A DNA stretch of 57,500 bases, taken from Dictyostelium firmibasis (Eukaryota > Evosea > Eumycetozoa > Dictyosteliales > Dictyosteliaceae). The stretch is taken from NCBI GenBank assembly GCA_036169595.1, contig CM069769.1:1785001-1842500 (forward strand), written 5' to 3'. A program made the position numbers and the translations under genes. Positions 26,971 through 38,060 of the stretch are shown here, piece by piece. Numbering within the stretch: the stretch's first letter is position 1; every line of letters starts with the position of its first letter. The notes beneath the pieces were generated by a model. It was not told the origin of the DNA. It saw nothing but the letters and a program-made list of their open reading frames with translations, and did no database searches.

Positions 26971-27636
26971 TATTACTATTAGAATGTATTGTTTCTAATT
27001 GAATATTTGTTGTAATAATTGGTTCGTTTATAATTTCAGGTGGATCCTCTTTTAGATAGGAGTAGTTGAATCTCCTTCCAAGAAATGATCTAAATGAAGC
27101 TATTTCTGTTTTTATATATTAATGTCTATATATATAAATACAAAGAAAGAAAAGTTTTTTTTAAAACTTTTTTTTTTCCTTTTTTTTTTTTTCTTTTTTC
27201 TTTTTAATAAGGGGAATTAAAAAAGAAAAATAGAAAAAAAAATAAAAAATAAAAAAATTGATTATTTTATATAAATGGGGTAGAAGTTGTATATTTTTTT
27301 TTTCTTTCTTTTTTTTTTTTTTTATCTATTTTACACTGACGAAAAAAAAAAATTAATATACAAAATATAAAATAATATTTATTTTTTATTTTTGTGTAAA
27401 CAAATTTTTAAAATTTAAATTTTAAAAAAAAAAATAAAAAAATAAAAATTAAAAAAAGGGTGAGAAGTAAAAAAGTAATGAAAAAAAAAATTAAATTTTT
27501 TTGAAAAATTAGGTTAATCTGTGTGTGTGGTGGTCATGGAAAAAAAAACTCAAAAAATATCTTTTTTTTTTTTTTTTTCGTTTTTTTAATTTTTATTTTT
27601 TTATTTTTTTTATAATTTCCATAAAAACGAAAGAAG
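26816..27636. promoter_or_regulatory. Divergent upstream region of the flippase and RbfA-like genes, with a coding-like stretch
   Basis: From 26816 to about 27105 the minus strand is open in the flippase frame and has exon-like base composition, reading SFRSFLGRRFNYSYLKEDPP and onward, but without ATG; a CAG acceptor at 27108-27106 could start it. The remainder to 27636 is A/T-rich intergenic DNA with a GT-rich patch at 27520-27535 (GTGTGTGTGGTGGTC), and probably serves both divergent genes. Confidence 0.5.
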
Positions 27637-27722
27637 ATGTTTCGATTATTAAAATCTAGCCCTGCATCATCATTTTCATCAATTAATAAAAATCAATTAT
27701 CAAATAATTTTATAATAACATC

Positions 27723-27760
<38 letters not shown>

Positions 27761-30321
27761 GTAATAATAATAATAATAATATTAATAATAATAAAAATTA
27801 TATTACTTTTAATTATTCAACTAAATATGGCAGAGGAGTTTTATTAGGTAATACAAAAAGAAAGAACAGTGATGAAAGAAGGATTAAAGTTAATCATATT
27901 TCAAAAGAACAAATTGAAAATTTAATGGAATATCAAAATAAACAAAAGGCTAAAATTCAAAAATCAGATAAAAAAGAATTATTAAAATCTGAATTTGGTT
28001 TATTTGATGATGAAGCTGATGACATTATAGAAAGTAATGAAAAAAATGAAGATTATGAAGATGAAGATGATCATTTTGATAAAGATGATTTCGAAGAGGA
28101 TGAGCAATTCGAAGAAGATGAAGAAGATGAAGATGATAATGATTATAAAAGAGCTATAAAAAATAAGAAAAAAGAAATTGAAAATAAAAATAATAAAAAT
28201 AATAAACTATATATCAGTGAGAAATATTTCTTTTCAAATGATCAATCAAAAGATGATGAATTTATAAAGAGATCATTAGGAAGTGGTAAAAATTATTCAG
28301 AGGAGAATAGTAATGGTGATTGGAAAGAAATTGATGAAAAAGATATGAGAGATGAAGATGGTAAAAATCCATTCAAAGAGAAAGTTGGAGTTCAAGAGTT
28401 GAAGAAACAAGAGTTAAAGAAAAAAGGTATAACAGAAATTGATGGTCATTATTATTCACATGATACATTGATTCCAAATAAATTTCAAAGTTATTTCCTT
28501 ACACCTGATCAACCAGTAACAAGAAGTGAAAAGAAATATTTCGCAAAACTTGATGCATTACAAGCTGCTAAAAAAGATAAATTAGTTTCAAAACGTGGTT
28601 TCAAATTTGTAAATGATGGTGAATATGATGATGGTCCACAACAAACCATCGTTCAAACTAGATTAGGTTCAAGAATTTTAGAGGTATTAAGAGAATCACC
28701 ATTATTTGAAAGTTATTCTAGAAATTTTAATGATAATGAATTAACTAAATATAATAGTCAACAAGATAATGATGAATTAGTAGGTGAATTAAAAAAATTT
28801 AGAAATCAACCAATTGAAAATAATAATAATAATAATAATAATAATTATAATAGTAATAGTAGTAATAAAGAGGAAGAAAATTATTTTGAAGATCAAGATA
28901 ATGATGAGGAATTTAAAGATTATTTCGGTGATAAAAGTAAAAGTATCTTTTCAAATCCAAATAATGATAAACTTGGTATGGATAGAGTTGATCCAATTAT
29001 ATCGAATGCTGATATTGAATTAACACGTGCAGTTATGAGTAGCGATCTTAGATGGGTTAAAATATTTTGGAAACGTAGAAATCATACAAATATAAATGAA
29101 AACTCCATGAACTCTAAAAGACATTTAAAAACAATTGATCAAATGATTAAAGATGATGATTTGGTTCAAATTGAATCTGTTCAAGATAGTTATCTAAAGA
29201 AAATCATTGAAAACACTGAAACAAACTCAGCAAAACAATTAATCTATGATTTACACTCAATTAATGATAAATCAACTCCAGGTAATTTACAAATTATATC
29301 AAATACTTTAAATTCTAAAATTATTTCAAAAGTTTCATCAATAAATAATAATAATAATAATAATGATGAAAAATTATTTGATCCATTTAATTTTGGTAAT
29401 AATAATTTACACAGAATTGATGATAAAAAAGTTGAATTAGAAATTTCATTGAATAATGATAGTATAAACGAAAAATTAGACAAAATTAATGAATTAAAGA
29501 GAGAAAAAATTTTATTAAAGCGTTACAGTAATAAAGATTATAATGAAGAAGATGATGAAAAAGAGATTGAACAATTATTAAAATCAACACCAACACCAAA
29601 CAAAATTGAAATACCCTATGATGTAGAAGCTTTGGTTGATAATAGTGATATTATTGGTCCAGCAAGACATAGAGAGATTGAAATTAAAAGAAGAAAGAAA
29701 TATAGATCATTGTTTTTCGAGATTACTGATAGAGATATTTCACATCGTTTAGTTAAAATTAAAAGTAAAGTACGTTGGATCATTGGTAAAAGAGTTAAAT
29801 CTAAATATGTGCCAGATATTTTATTCGTAAAGGATGAAGATGAAATTAAGGAAGAAACTACAAAAGATTTAATTGAAAATTTTATAACACCTGAACTTAG
29901 ACAATTATTTGTTGATAAACTAAAAACTGAAAAAGAAAGAAAACGAAAATTAAAATCAAAATATTCAAGTTTATTTGATATTGACAATAGTAATACCACA
30001 ACCAACACAGACACAAACACTAATATTACTGATAAAAAAAATAATTTAAATGAAGAAAAAGTTAAAGGTTTATTAAAAGATAATGACGAAGATCAAGTTG
30101 ATTTAATTGGAATACTTAAAGAATTCCCAGAATTATTAAGTGATAAAGTTGTTCAAAAATATTTAAGAATGGAAAGAAAGAAATCCAGAGATCTCAAGCA
30201 AGAACAAGAAGAACAAGAAGAAAAAGATCAAGAAGAAGAAGAAGAAAAAGGAGAAGAAAACAATAAAATTATTGAAGATAATACTAAACAAATGTTTAAA
30301 GATTTCAATAAAGATTTATAA
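27637..30321 (+). CDS. Putative mitochondrial ribosome-binding factor A (RbfA)-like protein
   Basis: A single exon of 894 residues. The N-terminus (MFRLLKSSPASSFSSINK) is basic and Ser-rich without acids, as in mitochondrial presequences. Long acidic Asp/Glu stretches (about 125-180) and Lys-rich charged regions follow. Three separated segments resemble the small KH-like RbfA fold: RLGSRILEVLRESP (near 347), NADIELTRAVMSSDLRWVKIFW (near 455; compare RbfA 'VSPDLRHAKVYVS'), and ISHRLVKIKSKVRWIIGKRVKSKYVPDILFVKDED (near 704; compare 'LRSELGKRLRIRIVPELRF'; quoted in two parts ISHRLVKIKSK and IGKRVKSKYVPDILF). RbfA matures the small ribosomal subunit. If this is right, about 200 residues are inserted between two strands of the domain. 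The assignment rests on short motif similarity only, and the protein is far longer than bacterial RbfA (about 130 residues). Confidence 0.5.
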
Positions 30322-30337
30322 TCCATGTTCAATAAAC

Positions 30338-30375
<38 letters not shown>

Positions 30376-31006
30376 ATTACTTTATTTTTTTCATCAATTC
30401 AATTATAATAATTTAATCGATATTGGGTCTTTTGAACTTTGAATGTAAATAGGGTTTAAAAATTAAGAGTGAGTTACATCTTTGTGTTTTAATAATTTAT
30501 TTGTAATTTTTTTTATTTCAATCATTATTTTTTTTTTTTTTTAAAACTTTTTTTTTTCATTAACAAATTTTAAAATTTTAACAGTTTTCCTGAATAATAA
30601 AAAAAAAAAAAAAATAAAACACACAAAAATTAACTAACACAAGGTAATTCAATTCTCAAACAAAGAAAAAAAAAGACAATTGTTGATATATATAAAAAAA
30701 TTCAATAACGGTGGAAACCACTATTATTTTTTTTTTTCTGGAATACATAAATTTCATTTGAATTTTATTTTTAGGGTAGTATAAAAATAGATATTGATTT
30801 TTGTTAATCTAATTAGAGAAAGTAGATACCCACATAACTATATACATAATAACATAAAAAAATCCGGACATTAAGTACATTATTTTTTAATTTTTTTAAT
30901 CAAAGCTATTTTGGTTTTTTGTGTGTCCTATTTTGATAATATTATTTTGATTATATTATTATTATTTTTATTATTTAAGAGAATTAGTGGAAATAAAATT
31001 GAAAAA

Positions 31007-31044
<38 letters not shown>

Positions 31045-31516
31045 ACACATACACCAAAATAATTCACAATGGTGCTAAGAGTGGTTACAGGACATCATTA
31101 TTTTTTAAAAAAATAAAAAAAAAATAAAAACTTTATTAACACCATATAATTTTTTTTTATTGGCAAAGTTGTATTTTTAGAAAAAAAAACTTTAAAAAAA
31201 AAAAAAAAACTTTAAAAAATAAAAAAAATAGGTGTGTGGTGTTTCTTTTATTAGTTTGTGTGTGTTTTTTGTGTTTGTGTGGGTAACAACCACTTTCTTT
31301 TCATAATCTTGAAATGGGGAGCATTATTATAAATTAAGAATATATTTTTTTTAATAATAAAAAATAAAATTATGATTGTGATTTTCAAAAAAAAAATCAA
31401 CCCCCTTTTTTTTTTCTTTTTTTTTTCGTATAAAAAGAAAATAATTATCTACAAATAATTCTTTTAAAAATCTATATAAAACAATAATTAAAATTTTATT
31501 ATAAATAAAAAAAATT
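30322..31516. promoter_or_regulatory. Long intergenic region upstream of the first FNIP gene
   Basis: About 1.2 kb without a gene. It holds A/T runs plus several less A/T-rich patches: a perfect GTGG-AAA-CCAC hairpin at 30711-30721, the patch 30815-30880 with TACCCACATAA and TCCGGACATTAAG, AATGGTGCTAAGAGTGGTTACAGG at about 31068-31091 (quoted in parts: AATGGTGCTAAG, AGTGGTTACAGG), and a GT-rich stretch at 31231-31294 ending GTGGGTAACAACCAC, again an inverted GTGG/CCAC pair. GT-rich elements of this type are bound by G-box factor in developmental promoters of this organism. No tRNA or known ncRNA is recognised. Confidence 0.5.
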
Positions 31517-32112
31517 ATGGAATTAATATCAAATTCAGGAATTAGTTATTATAAAATTCCTTCTGGAGTGTAAGTCGAAAACTATAAATTTTTTTTTTTT
31601 TTTTTTTTTTTTCCCATTCATTAAATAAATATTAACTACTTTTTTTTTCTTTATTTTAAAATTAAAGTTTGAATAATATTTATATTTTAAATTTAATAAG
31701 TTTAGTAATATTTTTTATTATTACTATAATTTTTTTAAACAACTATAAAATAAAAAAGAGAAAAATTAAAAAAATCCAACAATTAAATTCTCCAACTGTT
31801 GAACAAAAAGTAAATAATGAAATTAAAAATAAAGACGAAACTATAAATGAAAATGAAATTAAAAACAATAATATAAAAAAATTAAAATTACAAATAATAC
31901 AAGATGACATCTCTGAAAAAACATTTTTGGATGAACAGATTATAGTCCCAGAACCATCAACTCCTAAATCATTAAATAAATCATATTATAATATTAAAAT
32001 TAAAAAGATAAACTTTAATGATGGAGAGGAGTTACATGAACATGATCAAGTTTTACCATCATTTGAACATGTTGTGGGTTCATCATCATGTTGCTCACTA
32101 CCAATGCAAAAT

Positions 32113-32200
<88 letters not shown>

Positions 32201-33069
32201 GTCAATTGAATTCATCACCTTCTTCGGCATCATCAACACCAAATGAATACTCACCTAATATAAATCCATTAATACCAATTTCAGATTTAAATAATATTAC
32301 TAATAATAATAGTAATAATAGTAATAATAATAATAATAATTACACTACAAATTTATTACCAATTTCAGAATCAATTGAATTAATTCAAGAAAATAAAATT
32401 GTTAAAATTGATAAAAAACAATTTAATAAAGACTTTGGATTTATTAGTGGTAATAAATGTATTTTTATAAAGTTTAATAAACCATTATTACAAGAAATTA
32501 AAAATAATATTTGGGAAAGAATTATACCAGAGGATATTCAAGAGGTATTATTTGATTTTAAATTCAATACATATATACATCCATTTTCATTCCCTCCATC
32601 TGTAAAAACAATTATCTTTGGTCAATTTTTCAATCAAACCATTGAAAAAGATCAACTACCACCAAATCTTACAAAACTCTATTTTGGAAATTGTTTTACA
32701 AATGGCGGTTGTAGTTTTTCAAAGAACACAATACCATCCAAAGTTGAAGAATTGGGTTTTGGTCATAGTTTTCATAGAACATTAGATGAAAATACAGTTC
32801 CATTATCAGTAAGAAAATTACAATTGGGTTGTTATATCCAATTTACTAAAAAAGATGAGTATAGAGGATTATCTGGTGAGCCAATTTTAAAAAAGGTTGG
32901 AAAAATTCCTTCACACATTGAATATTTGAGTATGGGTAATTGTTTTAATCAAAAACTAGAGGACATTCCTAAATCTGTAAATTTAATATTCGTTAAAAGC
33001 AACTATAAATATTTTGATGATGATAAAAGATTTTTAGAAAAAAGAACAAATCAAAATTGTATAATTTAA
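31517..33069 (+). CDS. Membrane-anchored FNIP-repeat protein
   Basis: Two exons, 31517-31569 and 31668-33069, joined GT|T (Val) across a 98-base intron (donor GTAAGT); 484 residues. The tiny first exon encodes MELISNSGISYYKIPSG, and the second begins with a hydrophobic segment (about 20-45, LNLISLVIFFIITIIFL) followed by a basic stretch (KIKKRKIKK), as in a membrane anchor with a cytosolic remainder. An Asn run and a Ser/Asn-rich linker follow. The C-terminal half (about 285-470) has FNIP-type repeats: FPPSVKTIIFGQFFNQTI, LPPNLTKLYFGNCF, IPSKVEELGFGHSFHRTL, VPLSVRKLQLG, IPSHIEYLSMGNCFNQ. FNIP repeats form a leucine-rich-repeat-like solenoid and are massively expanded in Dictyostelium; their functions are mostly unknown. 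The neighbour at 33667 has the same layout, so the two are paralogues. Confidence 0.85.
32114..32201. repeat. (AAT)n coding poly-Asn run in the first FNIP gene
   Basis: About 29 AAT codons between the membrane-proximal region and the Ser-rich linker of the first FNIP protein. Confidence 0.93.
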
Positions 33070-33666
33070 AATTAAAAAAGAAAAAAACAAAAAAAAAAAT
33101 AAAAAAATAAAAAAAAAAAATTAAAAAATAAAAAAACATAAAAAAATTTTTATTTTACTCTTTTTTTATTTTTTTACAATTAAAATTCAAACCACCCTTT
33201 TTTTTACTTTTTTAAAATTTCCCTTTTAAATAAAAAAAAAAAAATTGTAAAGTTATCAACATCTTTTAAATCTCAAAAATTTTCTGTTTTATTTTTCTTT
33301 TTTTAAATTTGTGAAATTCTTTGAGATCAAGAAACATATTTTTACCAAATTAAAAATACCTAACCCAAAATCGTGGGACCCTGAATATTTTCTAGTTTTT
33401 CAAAAAAAATTATTTTTATCAATCTACAAAAATATGTTGGGTATCATTTTGCTTGTAGATTGAGAAGAACCAATTTTATTAAATATATTGCTTTATTTTT
33501 AGTTGTTTTTATTTTATTTTTTTTTGTGATTATTTTTATTATAACAAATTTTCTTATTTTTTTTTTTTTTTTTTTAAAAATTAAATATAAATTATTTTTT
33601 AATTTAAAATTTTTTTTATTATATTTTTTTTTTCATCTTTCAATATATTTATTTTATCAAATAAAA
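33070..33666. other. Intergenic region between the two FNIP genes, containing inverted repeats
   Basis: A/T runs flank a less A/T-rich core (33250-33470) with two inverted repeats. One pairs 33270-33284 with 33313-33327 (13 of 15 positions). The other pairs 33419-33429 with 33453-33463 (11 of 11). Between them lies AACCCAAAATCGTGGGACCC. The plus-strand frame running from about 33460 into the next gene is poly-Phe/Ile leader; the real ATG is at 33667. Confidence 0.6.
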
Positions 33667-34283
33667 ATGGATACTTTATTTAGCAGTACTATTATTCAAA
33701 TTTCTTTGTAAGTTAGTTTAATTATTATTTTAAAAAAAACAAAAATTATTATTTTTTTTATTTTTTTTATTATTATTATTTTTTATTTATTATTATTATT
33801 ATTATTACTATTATAATATATATATATTTTTATTTTTAATTATTTTTTTTTTATTTTTTTTTTTTTGGAGGTTAAATTACATTATTATTTACAAATAATT
33901 TATCATTAATTTTTATTCAATACTTTAGAGGTGATTATATTTTATTGTCTTTTATTATAGGTATTCTTTGTGTTATAGTCCCTGTTTCACTTATTCATAA
34001 ATTAGGTAATGAAACAAAAAAGGAATTAAAACAAATTAAAAGGATACAAAGAGAAATTCTCAATAATTCTAGAAACTATCAACGAGGAACATCAATAAAC
34101 CAGACAATTGTTGAAACAAGACAGCAACAAGAACAACAAGAACAAGAACAACAAGAAATACAAGAAAAACAAGAACAACAAGAAAAACAAGAAAAACAAG
34201 AAAAACAAGAAAAACAAGAAAAACAAGAAAAACAAGAAAAACAAGAAAAACAAGAAAAACAAGAAAAACAGAAACAACAAGAG

Positions 34284-34314
<31 letters not shown>

Positions 34315-35108
34315 AATTGTATAAAAAAAAATCACTTAAAGAATTTCTTAAACAACTTGAACCAAAAGAAGAATCCAAATTAAATATATCACAATCATCA
34401 ATAACAACAGTAATTCAAGAATCAATTAACGTAGATACAAAAACAATAAACAATGAACCTATCTTTGAACATACTTTTTTAACTGAAAAATCACCAAATC
34501 TTGAATCTCCTGTAGCTACACCATATTTTTGTAATTCATCAGTATATGATTTATTTGATGGCATACTCTGTTTTAAATCAGGATATAGAGATTCAATAGA
34601 GGTGAATGGTAAAAGTATCATTCCGAATAATATTACCCATGTAAAATTTAATGATGAATTCGATCGTATATTAGCACCTGGTTCATTTCCAAACAATGTC
34701 AAAATAATTTCATTTGGAAAAAAATTTAATAATGGTGGTAGTTCAATTAAAATAGGTGTTTTCCCACCTGGCCTAGAAGAATTATCGTTTGGACATTATT
34801 ACCATAGTAAAATGGACGATGCACCTTTACCAAAATCTTTGAAAAGAATAAAAATAGGTTGTCATAAACTTATTCCTCATGACAATACAATGAGATATAC
34901 AAATCAAACAATCAAACATTATCCAATACTCACAAAATTTGATGATTTGCCCAATCTTGAACAAGTTACACTTGGTTTTTGTTTTGAAGGAAAGCTAACA
35001 AATCATAATTTTGCCCCAAATGTAAGAGTTATTTGTTCATTAAATTATAAATATATAAATTATATTTCAAATATAAATCCTGATGAAAACCTTGGATGTG
35101 ATTTATAA
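33667..35108 (+). CDS. Membrane-anchored FNIP-repeat protein with Gln/Glu/Lys repeat
   Basis: Two exons, 33667-33707 and 33929-35108, joined TT|A (Leu) across a 221-base intron (donor GTAAGT, acceptor TTTAG); 406 residues. Other nearby acceptors give immediate stops, which fixes this join. The first exon encodes MDTLFSSTIIQIS; the second starts GDYILLSFIIGILCVIVPVS, a membrane anchor, then a Lys-rich stretch. Residues about 80-145 are a repeat of Gln/Glu/Lys (EKQ units), probably helical. The C-terminal 180 residues carry FNIP-type repeats (IIPNNITHVKFNDEFDRIL, FPNNVKIISFGKKFNNGG, FPPGLEELSFGHYYHSKM, LPKSLKRIKIGCHK, LPNLEQVTLGFCFEGKL). Short first exon, phase, anchor and repeat layout are shared with the gene just upstream, so the pair arose by duplication and the linkers then diverged. 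Function unknown. Confidence 0.83.
34127..34318 (+). repeat. (GAAAAACAA)n-type repeat encoding Glu-Lys-Gln units
   Basis: A nine-base unit GAAAAACAA repeated about a dozen times with flanking CAAGAA/CAACAA variants, in frame in the second FNIP gene. It gives a highly charged, probably alpha-helical linker. Other frames through it are artefacts. Confidence 0.93.
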
Positions 35109-35458
35109 ATTTTAGTTTTCTTTTTATTTGAAAAAAAAAAAAAAAAAAAAAAAAAAAGTGTAAATATATATATATTTAAATAATATTGATAATAAAAATA
35201 AAAATAAAAATAGAAAAAAGAATTAAATTCTTATCTTTTTAATAAAAAATTTGAAGATCGATCTCTTTCTTTTTTTTCTAAAACTTTTTATTTTTTTTTT
35301 TATTTTTTTTTTATTTTTTTTTTCGCAACTCAAACGAACCGAAATTATTATTTTTATTTTTTAATTTTTTTTTTTTTTTTTTTTTTTTTTTTCTTTCTCT
35401 CATTTCTATTAATATTATATTTTATTTACATATATATATATATAATATTTAAAAAAAG
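35109..35458. other. Intergenic region upstream of zpr1
   Basis: The 350 bases are homopolymers and AT dinucleotide runs with one GC-richer patch (GCAACTCAAACGAACCG, 35325-35341) roughly 120 bases before the zpr1 ATG. I see no gene or structured RNA. Confidence 0.6.
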
Positions 35459-37004
35459 ATGTCAGAAGAAATTAATAAAAGTTTAGAGAATACAAAGATT
35501 CAAGAACAAGAGAAAAATGAAGAATTTAAAAATATTTCACATGAGAATGAAGTAACAGAGATTGAGAGTTATTGTGTCAATTGTGAAGCAGAGAATGGTA
35601 TCACAAGAATTCTTTTAACCAAAGTACCATTCTTTAAAGAGATTATGGTTTTTGCATTTCACTGTCCAGAGTGTGGATTTAGAAATAGTGAAGTTAGAAG
35701 TGGTGGTTCATATGAACTTAAAGGTTGTCATATTGAATTGAATGTTACTAAAGAAATCGATTTAAATAGACAAGTGGTTAAAATGGAAAAAGCAACTATT
35801 TCAATTCCATCATTAGATTTTGAAATCCCACCATCAAATAATGGTTCATTAAATACAATTGAAGGTATCTTAAAAGAAGCAATTACAAATTTAACAAATG
35901 CTTCTGAAATTCATGTGAGTCTTTTTTTTTCATTTTTTTCTTTTTCTTTTCGAAATAATATTATTAACATATTAGTTTATTCTTTTAATAAAAATAAAAA
36001 AAAAAATAATAAAAAAGACTGAAAGTAAAGATGAATTATTAGGATTTGTTTCAAAATTAAGTAATTTATTAATGGTTGATGAACCATTTAAATTTATTAT
36101 TGATGATCCAAGTGGTAATAGTTTTATTGAGAATCCAAATGCACCAAAAGCAGATCCAAATTTAAAAGTTACAAATTATACTAGAACATCAGCACAAAAT
36201 GCTAGTTTAGGTTTAAGTGAACAACAACAACCATCATCATCATCATCATCACAACAACAACAAGAGAAGGCAACATCATCAAGTGTAACAATTCCAAGTG
36301 GAGATTTAGCAGATCGTGAAGTTTATAGTTTACCAAATCAATGTTCATACTGTGGTGTAATGGGTGAATGTAAAATGGTTTTAACTGATATTCCATACTT
36401 TAAATCAGTGTTATTGATGGCATTTAGTTGTGATGAATGTGGTTATAAGACCAATGAAATCAAACCAGGTGGTGCTATCTCTGAAAAAGGTAAACACATT
36501 ACATTACGTGTTGAATCAATTGAAGATTTATCACGTGATATCTTAAAAAGTGACACTGCAAATGTTATACTCCCAGAGTTAGAGATTGAAGTCACTCATG
36601 GTTCTTTAGGTGGTAAATTCACAACTGTTGAAGGTTTAATTACAATCATCAAAGAGGAATTGGAAAAGAATCCATTCTTCCGTGGTGATAGTTCAGACCC
36701 AGTAGCTCGTGCAAGATATCAAGAGATTACAACTCGTTTAGATGCCTACATCGCCGGTAAAGAACCTTTCACTATTCAAATTGATGATCCAGTTTCAAAT
36801 AGTTATGTTCAAAATTTATTCGCACCAGATGATGATCCTCAATTAACTATTTACGAATATGAACGTACCTTTGAACAAAATGATGAATTGGGTTTAAATG
36901 CTATGAACACTGAAAATTATTTAAATGAAGATGATAAAGAAAAAGAAAATCAAGGTGAGGATGAAAAAAGTGTAGAAAATGAAAATGTTAAATCTGAAAA
37001 CTAA
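35459..37004 (+). CDS. zpr1: Zinc finger protein ZPR1
   Basis: Two exons, 35459-35914 and 36018-37004, joined in phase 0 (ASEIH | TESKD) across a 103-base intron (donor GTGAGT); 480 residues, near the usual length. ZPR1 has two repeated modules, each a C4 zinc finger plus a beta-rich domain, and both are here: CVNC...[11 protein letters not shown] with [18 protein letters not shown], then CSYC...[11 protein letters not shown] with [24 protein letters not shown]. The linkers [17 protein letters not shown] and [24 protein letters not shown] are diagnostic. ZPR1 binds eEF1A and has recently been understood as a dedicated eEF1A folding chaperone; animal ZPR1 also meets the SMN complex. The EF-1alpha gene about 28 kb away in this window would be its client; the linkage is probably chance. 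Ser/Gln-rich and acidic stretches lie between and after the modules. Confidence 0.96.
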
Positions 37005-37095
37005 TTAATTATTTTAAAACTAAATTTTTTTTTTTTTTTTTTTTAAATATATATAAAATAAATATGTTTTTTTTTTCTTTCTTTTATTTTTTTTA

Positions 37096-38009
37096 TTATT
37101 TAATTAATTTATAATCTCCATTATAAATTTCAACTATGTTATTATTATTTCCTTCTTCCCCTTTTTCAATTTCATTTTTTAATATATTTTCATCGTCATC
37201 ATCATCATCATCATCATTATTATTATCTTTTTTAATTTTAAAACATTTCGAATAAATTAATTTTATAGAGAATATTATGAAAATTATTAAAACAATAAAT
37301 ATTGGTGATATTATAAAGAATGATTCAATTGGTATTGAATCTTGTGGTGATGATGGGATTTGATAAAAATAGATTCTTGATGAGTTTGTAGAGATTGTGA
37401 TTAAATTATTATTACTACTATATACACTTGATAATCCAACAACTTCTTCCAAATAATCAATATCATATGGATTATTAGTTATATCGGTTAAATCGAATAA
37501 TAGTATATCATGTGAGAAAATATATAAAGCAAATCTATCATTATCTGATGATGCACTTGTTGGTCTTCCAAAATAAGTTTCACGATTTCTATAGACACTA
37601 GTTTCAATATCTTTAAATGTAAATGAAACTAAATGATATGCATAGTTTTGAGTTCCCTCTAAAAATGAAAAACTATTCTTTGGTCCAAGTATTAAAGTAT
37701 CAATACCTTCACCATAATAATAGATATGATTAGCAGTGATTGAAAGATCTAACATATTAATTTCATAAAGTGTACCATAGGTTGATGTACATCCTAACAA
37801 TAGTAAATTCCTATCTAAATTAAATACTGATGAACTTGGTATAATACATTCACCTGGTAACGGTTTACTTTGTATAATTTTTAATTTATTATTTTTATTA
37901 TTACTATCATACTTTAATTTATAAATACTATTTGTTGAGATAAAGAAAATATTTGAGTCATTATCTACAAATAAACAATTTTCATTAAATGGTATATTTT
38001 CATTATAAA

Positions 38010-38060
<51 letters not shown>

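Noticed and set aside
33460-33666. In-frame upstream extension of the second FNIP gene with many Phe/Ile residues
   Set aside because: The stretch is T-rich leader with no real ATG at its start; the ATG at 33667 gives the same layout as the paralogue.
34127-34318. Regular short repeat that could suggest a CRISPR or satellite array
   Set aside because: The unit is nine bases, there are no unique spacers, and it is in frame inside a gene as Glu-Lys-Gln codons.
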